DNA from: Clostridium saccharobutylicum DSM 13864
GTDB taxonomy: Bacteria; Bacillota; Clostridia; Clostridiales; Clostridiaceae
DNA length: 64,000 nucleotides
Assembly: GCF_000473995.1 (NCBI RefSeq)
Contig: NC_022571.1
Coordinates: 1,076,001 to 1,140,000 of the forward strand
Direction of reading: 5' to 3'
Translations under genes and position numbers: made by a program
Notes under the pieces: model-generated
Seen by the model: only the letters and a program-made list of their open reading frames with translations
The model's database searches: none
What the model was told of the DNA's origin: nothing
Shown here: in pieces, positions 40,605-50,248 of the stretch
Layout: each line of letters begins with the position of its first letter
Numbering within the stretch: position 1 is the stretch's first letter

Positions 40605-40767
40605 TAAGGCATATGAAAAAAATAATAGATCAAGGATGCAGCGCATATTTAGTGTCAGACTAGAAAGTAAAATCAACTCATAGTGAGTCTATTAATTGAT
40701 TTTACTTACGTAGTATGACGCAAAATAGGCAAGCATACTGGTCTGTTATTTTTTTTCACGTGGCTTA
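40605..40767. repeat. Copy of the 160-bp inverted-repeat family
   Basis: Ends TAAGGCATATGAAAAAAATA and TTATTTTTTTTCACGTGGCTTA-like match the family. Inside, CGCAAAATAGGCAAGCATACTGG follows the pattern of the right part of the 54662 copy. Its last three bases supply the stop codon of the minus-strand gene that ends at 40765. The gap 40478-40764 holds nothing else. Confidence 0.7.
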
Positions 40768-41343
40768 GTAAATTATTTTATCCGAATTATTTACAGGTTC
40801 TTCCCACCAGCCAAGTGCAATATTGCCTTTTGCAGGTTTGTTTGGTGTTTCAAGGTTAGATAACAAAATAATAAATGAACCACCAGGGGGAAAAATAAAT
40901 TTTCCATCTTCTTCTTCTGCAATTGTAGAGTCAGGTGGGGCTATTCTATTAAAGGCATTAACTCCGTCTTGAGGATATTTAGTAACATTATTTTCTTTAA
41001 TTAATTTTGCTTTTGGCTTAGGTAATGGGCACAGAGCAGTATTTACTGGAGTTACTAAATTAGATTTTGTTGGACAACCGCGTGGGATTGAATTAAACCA
41101 TATCTGCGCTTTTATTGGTGAGTCACCGTAATTAGTAACAGTCCAAACATAAAGATGAAGATTAACTCCAGAATGGCGAGGATTTATTAGTCCGCCCCAA
41201 GCTTTTTTGCCATTATCAAACACGAGATTGCCAGTATTGCCTACAAAATATTTTCCTTGTAGTGAAAGATATAAAGCATAAGGCATACTAGCTATTTGGG
41301 TTATAGGATTTGGTAAAATAATTGAATTGTTAATGCATTCCAT
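40765..41343 (-). CDS. Uncharacterised protein (DUF6143-like)
   Basis: A 192-residue soluble protein without signal peptide. Visible features: a beta-rich amino half (YALYLSLQGKYFVGNTGNLV, then HSGVNLHLYVWTVTNYG), a Pro/Lys-rich middle and PPGGSFIILLSNLETP, suggestive of an Ig-like or jelly-roll fold. It resembles a clostridial family of unknown function that I believe is DUF6143. ATG 41343 has AAGGAG 11 bases upstream; an ATG nine bases earlier is too close to it. It is downstream of the gene at 42010-41390, 46 bases apart, in one operon. Confidence 0.75.
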   Translation of the reverse strand: MECINNSIILPNPITQIASMPYALYLSLQGKYFVGNTGNLVFDNGKKAWGGLINPRHSGVNLHLYVWTVTNYGDSPIKAQIWFNSIPRGCPTKSNLVTPVNTALCPLPKPKAKLIKENNVTKYPQDGVNAFNRIAPPDSTIAEEEDGKFIFPPGGSFIILLSNLETPNKPAKGNIALGWWEEPVNNSDKIIY

Positions 41344-41389
41344 AATTATCATATCTCCTTAAAATATTTTTCTGGTAATAGTGCTTAAT

Positions 41390-42010
41390 TTATTTTACAG
41401 TATCATTATTACAAGTATATTGGAATTGTGGTTGTGTTTGAATATAGAATCCATTTCTTACTTGAGATATCCAATTTTGAAAGATTTCTAACCAAGCATT
41501 GCTCTTAAAGAAATCTTCAAATGAAACGTTAGGGTTCCATTCTAAAAGTAAAAATGGTGCAATGCCAAATGACCAAATTCCGTTTTGTTCTACTCCAGTT
41601 TCTCTAATGAGTAAAATAGGAAGTCCGTATTGATAAGCCATTGCGGGTTCAATTTGTGCAAATGGACTTCCTTCCCAAATTGTTTGATTTTGAGGTTCTC
41701 CAAGGTTGTTTTGAATTACATTTACTTGGCGTTGCTGTAGATTAAGTGCCATAAATCCATAACTTGACAACATCATTCTTCTGATATTTGTTAATGGAGT
41801 TTCAGGATACTGTTCAGAAATTGGTAAGGTACGTGGGAATAATAAAGCTTTTCTTATTTGCCTAATTATATTATCAACAAATTGTTGTTGAATAGAATTA
41901 AGTCTACTTGGATGACTTAAGAATACTGGAATTCTAAATAAGAGTTTTGATGATTCTTGCATCAATAAAGTAGGCTTAGCTGCTTCGTGTTTTTGGGTAT
42001 CTAAATTCAT
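41390..42010 (-). CDS. Uncharacterised protein with deoxyribosyltransferase/TIR-like pattern
   Basis: A 206-residue soluble protein. The order FRIPVFLSHPSRL (first strand), TNIRRMMLSSYGFMALNL (helix and strand), then SPFAQIEPAMAYQYGLPILLIRE looks like the Rossmann-type fold of nucleoside 2-deoxyribosyltransferases and TIR domains, in which the Glu of the SxxxxxExAxAxxxGxP motif is catalytic. I do not recognise a named family. RBS GAGGTG. First gene of a two-gene minus-strand operon. It could bind or cleave a nucleotide such as NAD, but that is inference from one motif. Confidence 0.6.
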   Translation of the reverse strand: MNLDTQKHEAAKPTLLMQESSKLLFRIPVFLSHPSRLNSIQQQFVDNIIRQIRKALLFPRTLPISEQYPETPLTNIRRMMLSSYGFMALNLQQRQVNVIQNNLGEPQNQTIWEGSPFAQIEPAMAYQYGLPILLIRETGVEQNGIWSFGIAPFLLLEWNPNVSFEDFFKSNAWLEIFQNWISQVRNGFYIQTQPQFQYTCNNDTVK

Positions 42011-42190
42011 TTAGTTCACCTCATAATATATTTTTTATTTAAAGAAATATATATTTCTATATACATAATATGGTGTAGACTTTATGAATGTTACGACAAT
42101 ATGTAGAATTTCTTATAACATAATGTAATATGGAGAGAAAATATAATGACGTAATTAGATGTTAAATAAAAAAATATATCGAATAATGTC

Positions 42191-42219
42191 TTGAAGATAG
42201 AAAAATATAGGTGTATAAT
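42191..42219 (+). promoter_or_regulatory. Promoter of the multidrug efflux operon
   Basis: TTGAAG (42191-42196), 17-base spacer, TATAAT (42214-42219), followed at once by a long palindrome. Confidence 0.75.
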
Positions 42220-42249
42220 ACATACAGTTAGTATACGAACAATATGTAT
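42218..42249. promoter_or_regulatory. 32-bp palindromic operator, probably for the MarR regulator
   Basis: ATACATA (42218-42224) and TATGTAT (42243-42249) flank GTTAGTATACGAAC (42227-42240); all share one centre at GTATAC. It overlaps the -10 box and start site. The operon ends in a MarR gene, the natural candidate repressor. Confidence 0.7.
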
Positions 42250-42279
42250 GAAAATAATTCACGTAGGGGAGGATTAGTT

Positions 42280-43263
42280 ATGAAAAAAACTATTATAGTT
42301 TGTTTGATTTTAGCGACTATGTTAAGTGGATGTAGTGCTACAAATAATGGTAGTACAGATAATAAGTCGCAAACAACTGAAAATAATCAACAACAAACTA
42401 AAAATCAATACATAATGGCTGGGAAGATTCAAGCAAATGATCAAGCTAACGTATCTTCAAAGATTTCTGGAAAGGTTTCAGAAATATCTGTTGACGTTGG
42501 ATCAAATGTAAATCAGGGAGATGTTATTGCTAAAATGGATACACAGGATTTGCAGGCTCAGGTAGATCAAGCACAAGCCGCTGTTAATACAGCAAAAGCA
42601 AATTTAGCAAATGTTATGAATAGTACACGTCCTGAACAAATAGAACAAGCGCAGGCAACTCTAGATAGTGCAACTGAAAGCTATAAAGTTGCACAAAAGA
42701 ATTATGATCGTACAAAAACTTTAGTTGATGCAGGTGCACAAACACAACAGCAACTAGAAGTAGCTGAACAACAACGTGTAGCAGCAGAATCGCAACAAAA
42801 ATCAGCGCAAGAACAATTAGATATGTTAAAGAATGGAGCAACAGAAACTAGTATAGATGTTTATAAAGCACAAGTTGGACAAGCCGAAGCAGCATTAAAA
42901 ACAGCTCAAACAGCTTTAAGCAATACAACTATTACATCTCCAATTTCAGGAGTAGTAAATGCAAAAAACATAAATGTAGGTGAGATTGCATCAGCAGGTT
43001 CACCAATTGTTTCAATATCGAATTTGGATGGTTTATATGTAAATGCTTATGCACCATCAGATATTGTGAGTCAACTTAAGGAAGACCAGGATGTAGTTGT
43101 TAAAGTATCTGAAGTGGATGGTGTTGAATTTAATGGAAAGATAGAATTTATAAATTCAAAGTTAAATTCTCAAAGTACGAATATTTTGGTTAAAATAAGC
43201 TTATCAGATCCAAATTCACAACTTAAACCAGGTATGTTTGCTGAAATAGGATTAAAGGAATAA
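42280..43263 (+). CDS. Lipoprotein membrane-fusion (HlyD/AcrA-like) adaptor
   Basis: A 327-residue adaptor. Lipobox LSGC with lipidated Cys18 after a short signal peptide. A biotinyl/lipoyl half-motif near residue 55 (GKVSEISVDVGSNVNQGDVI), a long alanine/glutamine-rich coiled-coil hairpin about 85-200, the second lipoyl half (TTITSPISGVVNAKNINVGE) and a beta-barrel domain. ATG 42280 is preceded by GGGGAGG. It works with the transporter at 43946 to export drugs. First gene of the operon after the palindromic operator. Confidence 0.92.
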   Translation: MKKTIIVCLILATMLSGCSATNNGSTDNKSQTTENNQQQTKNQYIMAGKIQANDQANVSSKISGKVSEISVDVGSNVNQGDVIAKMDTQDLQAQVDQAQAAVNTAKANLANVMNSTRPEQIEQAQATLDSATESYKVAQKNYDRTKTLVDAGAQTQQQLEVAEQQRVAAESQQKSAQEQLDMLKNGATETSIDVYKAQVGQAEAALKTAQTALSNTTITSPISGVVNAKNINVGEIASAGSPIVSISNLDGLYVNAYAPSDIVSQLKEDQDVVVKVSEVDGVEFNGKIEFINSKLNSQSTNILVKISLSDPNSQLKPGMFAEIGLKE

Positions 43264-43282
43264 GAAAAGAGGTGATTTTAAT

Positions 43283-43936
43283 ATGAATGCAAAGCGTAAA
43301 ATATTGATTATTGGAATTTTAGTTACAATTGTGGTAGCATTGGGGAGCATAGGATTTTATTATTGGTATGAAAATACATATTATGTTTCAACTGAAGATG
43401 CAAAAGTAAGTGCGGATTTAGTTAACGTAAATCCACAAATTCAAGGAAAATTATTAGAACTAAATGTAGATGAAGGTGATAAAGTTACAAAAAATGAGAT
43501 CTTAGCACGTCAGGAAATGAATAGCCTTCCAGATACAAGTGTAGAACAGTCATTAATAAGATCTCCTATTAATGGTATAGTTGTAAAGAAACAAGGTACA
43601 GTTGGAGAGCTTGCAGCATCAAGTCAAACTTTATTTACTTTAATAGATCCTGATAAACTTTATATAACAGCCAATATAGAAGAAACAAAGATTGGAAAGA
43701 TAAGGGTTGGAGAAAATGTTGATATTACTATAGATGAGTATGATTCACAAAAGTTTAGTGGAAAGATTAAATCAATAGGAGAAGTAAGTAATTCCGCTTT
43801 ATCACTTTTACCATCATCAACTAGTGGTACATTTACTAAAGTAGTTCAAAGAGTACCTATAAAAATTCAACTTGATGATTTTAACAATAAGATACTTCCA
43901 GGAACTAATGCAGTTGTTAAAATTCATGTTAAGTAA
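43283..43936 (+). CDS. Short HlyD/EmrA-like secretion adaptor lacking the coiled-coil hairpin
   Basis: A 217-residue protein with one transmembrane segment (about 7-28), a periplasm-type lipoyl half (VNVNPQIQGKLLELNVDEGD), then almost directly the second half (SLIRSPINGIVVKKQGTVGE) and the barrel domain. Usual EmrA-like proteins have 100 or more extra residues of helical hairpin between these halves; here only about 25 remain. RBS GAGGTG. Having both a lipoprotein adaptor and this short anchored one in the same operon suggests the two act together. Confidence 0.88.
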   Translation: MNAKRKILIIGILVTIVVALGSIGFYYWYENTYYVSTEDAKVSADLVNVNPQIQGKLLELNVDEGDKVTKNEILARQEMNSLPDTSVEQSLIRSPINGIVVKKQGTVGELAASSQTLFTLIDPDKLYITANIEETKIGKIRVGENVDITIDEYDSQKFSGKIKSIGEVSNSALSLLPSSTSGTFTKVVQRVPIKIQLDDFNNKILPGTNAVVKIHVK

Positions 43937-43945
43937 TGAGGTGGT

Positions 43946-45472
43946 ATGATGGAAGAGAATAATAAGGGATTATTAAGCAGCTGGTTGGCGTTAGGTGTAG
44001 TTGTAATAGGAACCTTTATGTCTATATTAGACAGTAGTATAGTTAACATTGCTCTTCCTAAGATGATGTCTGTTTTTGGTATGCCATTAGATGATGCAAA
44101 ATGGATACTGACATGTTATACATTAACACTTGGCGCAATTATACCATTAACAGGATATCTTCAAGATATTTTTGGAGCTAAGAAAATTTATATGTTTGCA
44201 TTGGGGATGTTTACATTAGGATCATTGCTATGTGGATTTGCATGGAGTAGTGGAACTATGATAGCATTCCGTATAGTTCAAGCTCTTGGTGGTGGTATGA
44301 TAATGCCAGTAGGAATGTCCATAATATATCAAATGTTTCCTAGGGAAAAGATAGGACTAGCTCTTGGATTTTGGGGAATAGCATCTATGGCAGCACCAGC
44401 TATAGGACCTACATTGGGTGGATATATTATTGAAAAGATGGATTGGAGACTTATTTTTAATGTTAATGTACCTATAGGTATAATAGGGGTAATAATGGCG
44501 GGTTTTTTATTAAAGGGAGTAGAAAGAAAGCCATTTAAATCCTTTGACATAATAGGATTTCTATCTTCTACAATTGGAATAGTTAGTATATTGTATGTTC
44601 TTGGAGAAGGATCTTCAATTGATTGGGGAAAAATACAAAATCCGATGTTAATGACTCTTGGATGTTTAAGCCTTGTATTATTTGTGGTAAATGAACTTAC
44701 TCATCCTGATCCGCTGTTAGATTTGAGAGTTCTTAAGCTATTTGATTTTAGTCTAAGTTTAATTATAAGCAGCATTTTAACATTAGCACTTATGGGAGGA
44801 GCTTATATTTTACCGCTGTTTTTACAAAATGTAAGAGGTTACACAGCAATGCAGACAGGTCTTATTATGCTGCCTTCTGCTCTAGTGGTTGGTGTTATGA
44901 TGCCCATAAGTGGTAATGCGTTTGATAAGATTGGAGCAAAGCCTCTTGTAATACCTGGACTTATAATATTAGCTATAAGTTCTTATGAACTGGCAAATGC
45001 TATAAGTATGGATTCAAGTAAATCGCATATAATATTTATTACCTGCATGAGATCAGTAGGACTGGGAATTGCCATGATGCCAATTAGTACTGCAGGAATG
45101 AATGCTGTGGAAACAAAATTAGTTGGAAGGGCATCAGCACTTAATAATACTATAAGACAAATATCAAGTTCACTTAGCATAACTATAATGTCTACTATTA
45201 TGCAATCAAGGGCAGATTATAACTATTTAAAACTAGCAGAACAAATAAATGTGTACAACAAAACATCTAATGATACAATAAGTACTTTAACTAAAGTATT
45301 TATGCATTCGGGTTTATCCCAAAGTGATGCTAAAGTTTATTCAGTATCGCAGCTTGTCAAAATGATACAAGGTCAAGCTACTTTAGATGGTATGTCGTAT
45401 GCCGTTATGGTAACAGTTGTCATAGTATTTGCAGCTATAATTTTAACTTTGTTTATGAGAACAAGAAAATAA
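43946..45472 (+). CDS. DHA2 family (EmrB/QacA-type) multidrug MFS transporter
   Basis: A 508-residue proton-driven drug exporter with 14 predicted transmembrane segments. Motifs: LDSSIVNIALPKM in segment 1, GYLQDIFGAKKIYMF after segment 2 (motif A), and WRLIFNVNVPIG (family signature). It starts at ATG 43946, or ATG 43949, after GAGGTGG. It follows the adaptor by nine bases. Substrates are unknown. Confidence 0.94.
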   Translation: MMEENNKGLLSSWLALGVVVIGTFMSILDSSIVNIALPKMMSVFGMPLDDAKWILTCYTLTLGAIIPLTGYLQDIFGAKKIYMFALGMFTLGSLLCGFAWSSGTMIAFRIVQALGGGMIMPVGMSIIYQMFPREKIGLALGFWGIASMAAPAIGPTLGGYIIEKMDWRLIFNVNVPIGIIGVIMAGFLLKGVERKPFKSFDIIGFLSSTIGIVSILYVLGEGSSIDWGKIQNPMLMTLGCLSLVLFVVNELTHPDPLLDLRVLKLFDFSLSLIISSILTLALMGGAYILPLFLQNVRGYTAMQTGLIMLPSALVVGVMMPISGNAFDKIGAKPLVIPGLIILAISSYELANAISMDSSKSHIIFITCMRSVGLGIAMMPISTAGMNAVETKLVGRASALNNTIRQISSSLSITIMSTIMQSRADYNYLKLAEQINVYNKTSNDTISTLTKVFMHSGLSQSDAKVYSVSQLVKMIQGQATLDGMSYAVMVTVVIVFAAIILTLFMRTRK

Positions 45473-45503
45473 TTATAAAAAATAAATTAGGAAGGTGAAG
45501 AAA

Positions 45504-45998
45504 GTGAATTTTCGGAAAGAGTTGTCCAGTGCAAATAATGAATTAGTTCAAAAACAATCAGATGAGATAATTGAAGCATTTAAAAATATAAAAAAGGCTC
45601 TTAGATGTAAATTTGAAAAGATTGCAAAACAATATGGATTTACAGAACCTCAGCTTTCAGTGATCTTCCATCTATATAACACTCCGTCAATAACACTTAA
45701 TGAATTAAGTGAACATATGATGTTAAGCAAAAGTACAGTTTCAGGAATAGTTGATCGTTTAGCTAAACAAGGAGTTGTAACTAGAGAAATACCTGAAGAT
45801 AATCGTAGGATTGTAAAGCTATCAATTTCCGAAGAATTTAGAAAAAACAATGATATATGCACTATGAAAAAAATAGTCCTTTCTGATTTAATAACTAACT
45901 CCATAAGGAAAATGGATTCGGAAGATGTGGAAAAAATAATTTGCGGATTGAAAAAATTTAGCTTGTTATTAAATGACAATGATGAAGAACAACTTTAG
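45504..45998 (+). CDS. MarR family transcriptional regulator
   Basis: A repressor of about 164 residues with winged helix-turn-helix (ITLNELSEHMMLSKSTVSGI; wing EDNRRIVKLSIS) between dimerisation helices. GTG 45504 has AGGAAGG at a good distance; a GTG at 45495 is within it. Last gene of the efflux operon, so it probably represses its own operon through the 32-bp palindrome at 42218-42249 and is released by a drug-like ligand. Confidence 0.93.
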   Translation: MNFRKELSSANNELVQKQSDEIIEAFKNIKKALRCKFEKIAKQYGFTEPQLSVIFHLYNTPSITLNELSEHMMLSKSTVSGIVDRLAKQGVVTREIPEDNRRIVKLSISEEFRKNNDICTMKKIVLSDLITNSIRKMDSEDVEKIICGLKKFSLLLNDNDEEQL

Positions 45999-46029
45999 AA
46001 GCATATCTTTAAAGTTTAATATAAATATA

Positions 46030-46067
46030 GGGAGTTATAATAATTTTTTTATTATGGCTCTTTTTAT
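46030..46067 (+). terminator. Terminator of the efflux operon
   Basis: GGAGTTATAATAA pairs with TTATTATGGCTC using G-T pairs, followed by TTTTT. Confidence 0.75.
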
Positions 46068-46414
46068 TGTTTTATAAATTTAAAAGTGCGGATATTGTGG
46101 CATTTTAGTAAGAAAATTATAATCTATAATGAAATAATAACTAAAATTAATAAATTTATTAAAGTAAATGAAAAAAATAACGAAATATAATATATAGTAA
46201 AAAAATGTGATTTGTTAGAAGTTAAATAATATCGAAAGAATTGCAGAAAGATAGCTTTCTGTTTATGAGAAGTATAGTATTATATGTTTAAAACATTTTG
46301 AGAAATATTAGGCAACAATCTATGTGAGAAGTGACCTATTAGACATTATAAGAATAATACTATTTCTTGAAATTTTAAATATCTAAAATAGACAAATATT
46401 TGAGGAGGTACAAA
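46068..46414. other. Upstream region of motA
   Basis: AT-rich with no gene. The motA promoter must be here, but I could not find a convincing sigma-A or flagellar sigma-28 motif. Confidence 0.4.
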
Positions 46415-47197
46415 ATGGACATTTTTTTAATTATTGGTCTAATTGGAGGTTTTGTGGTTGTAATTACGGCAATGCTTCTAAAGGGCGCTAGTATAGCTGT
46501 ATTATTAAGTGGTGAAGCAGTAATGGTAATTATTGTTGGTAGTATAATGGCTATATTAAATTCTTTTCCAAAGGAGGAAGTTCTTAAGATTCCTAAAATA
46601 ATAGGTGTTCTTTTTTCTGATAAGAATAAGGAAGATCCAGCTGAAATTATAGCACAGCTTGTAGAAATGTCTCAAACAACTAGAAAAAATGGGTTACTGT
46701 CACTTGAAAGTACAGTTCAAGGCTTAGAGAATAAGTTTATGAAAAAAGGGCTAGAAATGGTTGTCGATGGTTTAGAACCTGAACTTATAAGAGAAGTATT
46801 AGAAACGGAAATTGGCAGTATGGAAGAGAGACATCGTGTTGGTGCTGCAATATTTGCATCAGCAGGTGGTACAGCTCCAACGCTTGGAGTTTTAGGAGCT
46901 GTTATTGGATTAATTGGTGCCCTTGGAAATCTTAATGATATTGACAAGCTTGGAGAAAGTATATCTTCAGCGTTTATTGCTACTGTTTATGGTATTTTTA
47001 CTGGATATGTAATTTGTCATCCATTCTCATCTAGATTGAAGAGAAAATCACTTGTAGAAGTAAATAATATGAATATTATTCTTGAAGGAATTTTAGATAT
47101 TCAAGCTGGAAATAATCCAAAGAGTATTGAAAGAAAGTTAGTAGGAATGTTAGAACCAAAATCAAGAGGTAGATTTGAGGAAAACAATAATAACTAA
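46415..47197 (+). CDS. motA: Flagellar motor stator protein MotA
   Basis: A 260-residue membrane protein with four transmembrane segments. Together with MotB it forms the ion channel that drives flagellar rotation. Motifs: LLKGASIAVLLSGEAVMVI, TRKNGLLSLE in the cytoplasmic loop that touches the rotor, and the prolines of GTAPTLGVLGAVIGLIGAL. ATG 46415 follows GAGGAGG; an in-frame TTG 15 bases earlier overlaps that site. Coupled to motB 17 bases downstream. Confidence 0.96.
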   Translation: MDIFLIIGLIGGFVVVITAMLLKGASIAVLLSGEAVMVIIVGSIMAILNSFPKEEVLKIPKIIGVLFSDKNKEDPAEIIAQLVEMSQTTRKNGLLSLESTVQGLENKFMKKGLEMVVDGLEPELIREVLETEIGSMEERHRVGAAIFASAGGTAPTLGVLGAVIGLIGALGNLNDIDKLGESISSAFIATVYGIFTGYVICHPFSSRLKRKSLVEVNNMNIILEGILDIQAGNNPKSIERKLVGMLEPKSRGRFEENNNN

Positions 47198-47214
47198 ATT
47201 AAAGGAGAATATCT

Positions 47215-47961
47215 ATGGCTAAAAAAAAGCAGCATCATGAAGAGCACGTTGATGAAGCATGGCTTCTTCCGTATTCAGATATGTTAACTCTTTTGTTAGC
47301 ACTTTTTATTGTTATGTTCGCTATGGGACAAACTGATAAAGCAAAGCTTCAACAGATGAGTAAACAGTTTAATATTATTTTTGCTGGTGGTTCATCTTTT
47401 ATGAATAATGATGGAAATTCGGTAGTTCCAATGGAAGAAACTTCAGAAGGAACAGGTAAGAGTGATTCTGAGAATGAAGAAGATAAAATGACTCAAATTG
47501 AGAAACAGTTAAATGATGAAATTTCAAAAGAAAACTATTCAGATAAAATTAAAGTTGAACTTAATAATGATGGTTTAGATATTGCAATACAAGATATTGT
47601 ACTTTTTAATTCTGGTGAGGCGGATGTATTACAAAATGTAAATCCGTTATTAACAAAAATTTCTGGAATGTTACAAGGATTGGATAACGAAATAAAGGTT
47701 GTAGGACATACTGATAATGTCCCTATAAGTAATTCGAAATTCCGTTCTAATTGGGACTTAAGTGCAATGCGTGCAATAAATGTAATGAATTTTATGGTTA
47801 GCTCAGGAGGAATTAGTCAGGAAAAAGTATCAATTCAAGCTTATGGAGATCAAAAGCCTAAGTATGATAATTCAACAGAAGAAGGAAGAGCAAAAAATAG
47901 AAGAGTAGAGATTTTTGTTGAACGTAAGTATCCACCTAAAACGGAACAAACTAATAAATAA
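47215..47961 (+). CDS. motB: Flagellar motor stator protein MotB
   Basis: A 248-residue stator subunit. One transmembrane segment with the ion-binding Asp22 (LLPYSDMLTLLLALFIVMFA), a Ser/Glu-rich linker, and an OmpA-like peptidoglycan-binding domain about 120-240 (VVGHTDNVPISN; AYGDQKP; NRRVEIF). RBS AAAGGAGA. Confidence 0.96.
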   Translation: MAKKKQHHEEHVDEAWLLPYSDMLTLLLALFIVMFAMGQTDKAKLQQMSKQFNIIFAGGSSFMNNDGNSVVPMEETSEGTGKSDSENEEDKMTQIEKQLNDEISKENYSDKIKVELNNDGLDIAIQDIVLFNSGEADVLQNVNPLLTKISGMLQGLDNEIKVVGHTDNVPISNSKFRSNWDLSAMRAINVMNFMVSSGGISQEKVSIQAYGDQKPKYDNSTEEGRAKNRRVEIFVERKYPPKTEQTNK

Positions 47962-47979
47962 TGTACATATATAAGGCAC

Positions 47980-48035
47980 AATCAAAAAATAAAGCTTCCT
48001 AAGTATTTCGAGGGGCTTTATTTTTTAATCAATAT
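47980..48035 (+). terminator. Terminator of motAB
   Basis: AAAAAATAAAGCTTCC pairs with the GGGGCTTTATTTTTT stretch around 48010-48026, loop of about 11 bases. The stretch AAGGCACAATCAAAAAATA just before it resembles one end of the 160-bp repeat family. Confidence 0.85.
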
Positions 48036-48132
48036 CATTATTACCAAATGGTGAAATATTTGCTAATAAGATTAACATAATAGGTATTTATAATATATAT
48101 TTAAAAAATTCAATTTCAAGGAGGTACACGAA

Positions 48133-50151
48133 ATGTGGAAAAAATTATCTTTTAAAATGAAATTACTAACGAGTATTTTGCCCACAGTAATAGTTGGAAT
48201 GTTGGTTTTAAGCTGTACAGCGTTTTACCAATTTAGAGAAACTATTAAAAATGAGATAATTAGTAGTAGGATAGAGACAACCAATGAATTATCCGAAAAT
48301 ATTAATACTTGGTTAGAAGGCAAACTTTTAGAGGTAAGGAATTCCGCTAATACTCCAACAGCTAAATTAATACAATCTGACATTGATGCTGTTGATAAAT
48401 TTAATTCAGATAGAATTAAGACTTTAGAAAAGAATTATCCAGGAGAGTATGATAATGCTTCAGCTACATTATTTAATAATGATGGTATATCTAGAGCACA
48501 ATATTCAAATGGAAATTTTGTGGCGGGGAATGTTTCCGAAAAAATGTGGTATAAAGATTTAATGAGTGGAGTACCTTACGAAATATCAAATCCAGTAGTA
48601 TCAAAGGGAACAGGTAAAACATTAGTGATTATTGGCGTGCCTATTAAAAACACATATGATCAATCAATAGGTACAATGATATCTGCTGTAAATCTTTCGT
48701 ATATACAAGATAAAGTTAAGGATTTTAAATTTGGACAAAAGGGGTACAGTTTATTAGTTTCAAAAGATGGAACTATTCTTGTACATCCAGATGAATCATT
48801 AGTAATGAAAAATAAAATATCAGATGTAGATGATTCAAATGTTCAGAGCTTGGGCAAAGATATGCTTAATAATGAATCTGGTGTAGTAAGATTTACTTCA
48901 GGAAAAGATAATTTTATTGCATTTTACAATAAAATTCCGTTATCAGGATGGAGTGTAGCGAGCGTAATATCAGAAGATGAGTTATTTGCTTCTTCTCAAA
49001 AATTGATGAGTACATTACTTATAATTACAATGTTAATTGTATTGATAATAGGAGGAATTGTTGTTGTATTAGCAAGAAAAATAACAGCTCCATTGATTAA
49101 GTTATCTCATTTTTCGGAGGAAATTGCATCTGGTAATCTTACAAGTGAATTACAGATTGACACAGATGATGAAATAGGAAAAGTAGGAAAAAGTTTAAAT
49201 AATACAGCACTTAAGCTTAAAGAAATGATAGGTGCAATACGTCATTCTGCTAATGAAGTCGATTCATTATCGGATAATTTAATTGTAGCTACAGAGGAAT
49301 CATTAAAAGGTACTGATGAGGTTTCTCAAAGTATGCAGGAAATAGCTACAGGCGCTGTTTCACAAGCAGAAAGTGCAAGTAAGGCATCAATTATAACGAA
49401 CGAATTAGTTGATGATATAGATAAAGTTTCAAAAAAATGTGATAGAATGATAACTGTAGTTGAAGAATCTAAAAAGGTGAGTACATTAGGTGCAAGCGGT
49501 GTTAAGGATGCTGTAAGTAGTATACAAAATATAGCGATAACAAATAGCTATAATGTTAAAGAAGCGAAAAACTTATTAGAAAAATCAAAAGAGATTGGGC
49601 AAATAGTATATGTAATAGGTGATATAGCGGAGCAGACTAATTTATTAGCGCTTAATGCTGCTATTGAAGCTGCTAGAGCAGGAGAACAAGGAAAAGGATT
49701 TGCTGTAGTGGCAGAGGAAGTTAGAGAGTTAGCTGAACAATCGAGTGCATCATCAATGAAGATAGCAGAACTTATAAATGGAGTTCAACAACAAATTGAA
49801 AACATAGCTGAAAAAATGGACGAAGGCACAAATGATGTAAAACATGGTGTTGATTTAGCAACTCAAGTAGGTAAAAATTTTAAGAATATAGAGAATGTTT
49901 TAGGAGAGATAAATTTGATTGTATCTGAAGTGTCAAGAGCATCAAATGAAATGACAGGTAAAGCTAATATTACAAATGAAGTTATAAGTAATGTAGCATC
50001 TATAACTGAGGAAAATTCAGCAGCGACTGAGGAAGTAACTGCTGCAAATGAAGAGCAGACGGCTTATATGCATCAAATTGGAGAAACAACAAATAAGTTG
50101 GAAGAGCTAGTTGGAAATCTAAAAAATACAGTTGATAAGTTCAAAATATAA
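48133..50151 (+). CDS. Methyl-accepting chemotaxis protein (dCache type)
   Basis: A 672-residue chemoreceptor. Transmembrane segments about residues 8-30 and 288-310 flank a double-Cache sensor ([50 protein letters not shown]). HAMP follows, then a signalling domain with tip [30 protein letters not shown]. It follows motAB but has its own upstream region after a terminator. dCache sensors often bind amino acids or small carboxylates; the ligand here is unknown. Confidence 0.95.
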   Translation: MWKKLSFKMKLLTSILPTVIVGMLVLSCTAFYQFRETIKNEIISSRIETTNELSENINTWLEGKLLEVRNSANTPTAKLIQSDIDAVDKFNSDRIKTLEKNYPGEYDNASATLFNNDGISRAQYSNGNFVAGNVSEKMWYKDLMSGVPYEISNPVVSKGTGKTLVIIGVPIKNTYDQSIGTMISAVNLSYIQDKVKDFKFGQKGYSLLVSKDGTILVHPDESLVMKNKISDVDDSNVQSLGKDMLNNESGVVRFTSGKDNFIAFYNKIPLSGWSVASVISEDELFASSQKLMSTLLIITMLIVLIIGGIVVVLARKITAPLIKLSHFSEEIASGNLTSELQIDTDDEIGKVGKSLNNTALKLKEMIGAIRHSANEVDSLSDNLIVATEESLKGTDEVSQSMQEIATGAVSQAESASKASIITNELVDDIDKVSKKCDRMITVVEESKKVSTLGASGVKDAVSSIQNIAITNSYNVKEAKNLLEKSKEIGQIVYVIGDIAEQTNLLALNAAIEAARAGEQGKGFAVVAEEVRELAEQSSASSMKIAELINGVQQQIENIAEKMDEGTNDVKHGVDLATQVGKNFKNIENVLGEINLIVSEVSRASNEMTGKANITNEVISNVASITEENSAATEEVTAANEEQTAYMHQIGETTNKLEELVGNLKNTVDKFKI

Positions 50152-50201
50152 GATATATTTTGAATTAACAATTATCTTTATAAGAACACTAATTATTTGA
50201 C

Positions 50202-50247
50202 AAGAGTTTATATTAATTTAAATAGGTTAATATAAACTCTTATTTTG
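50202..50247 (+). terminator. Terminator of the chemoreceptor gene
   Basis: AAGAGTTTATATTAA (50202-50216) pairs perfectly with TTAATATAAACTCTT (50227-50241), followed by ATTTTG. Confidence 0.88.
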
Positions 50248-50248
50248 T

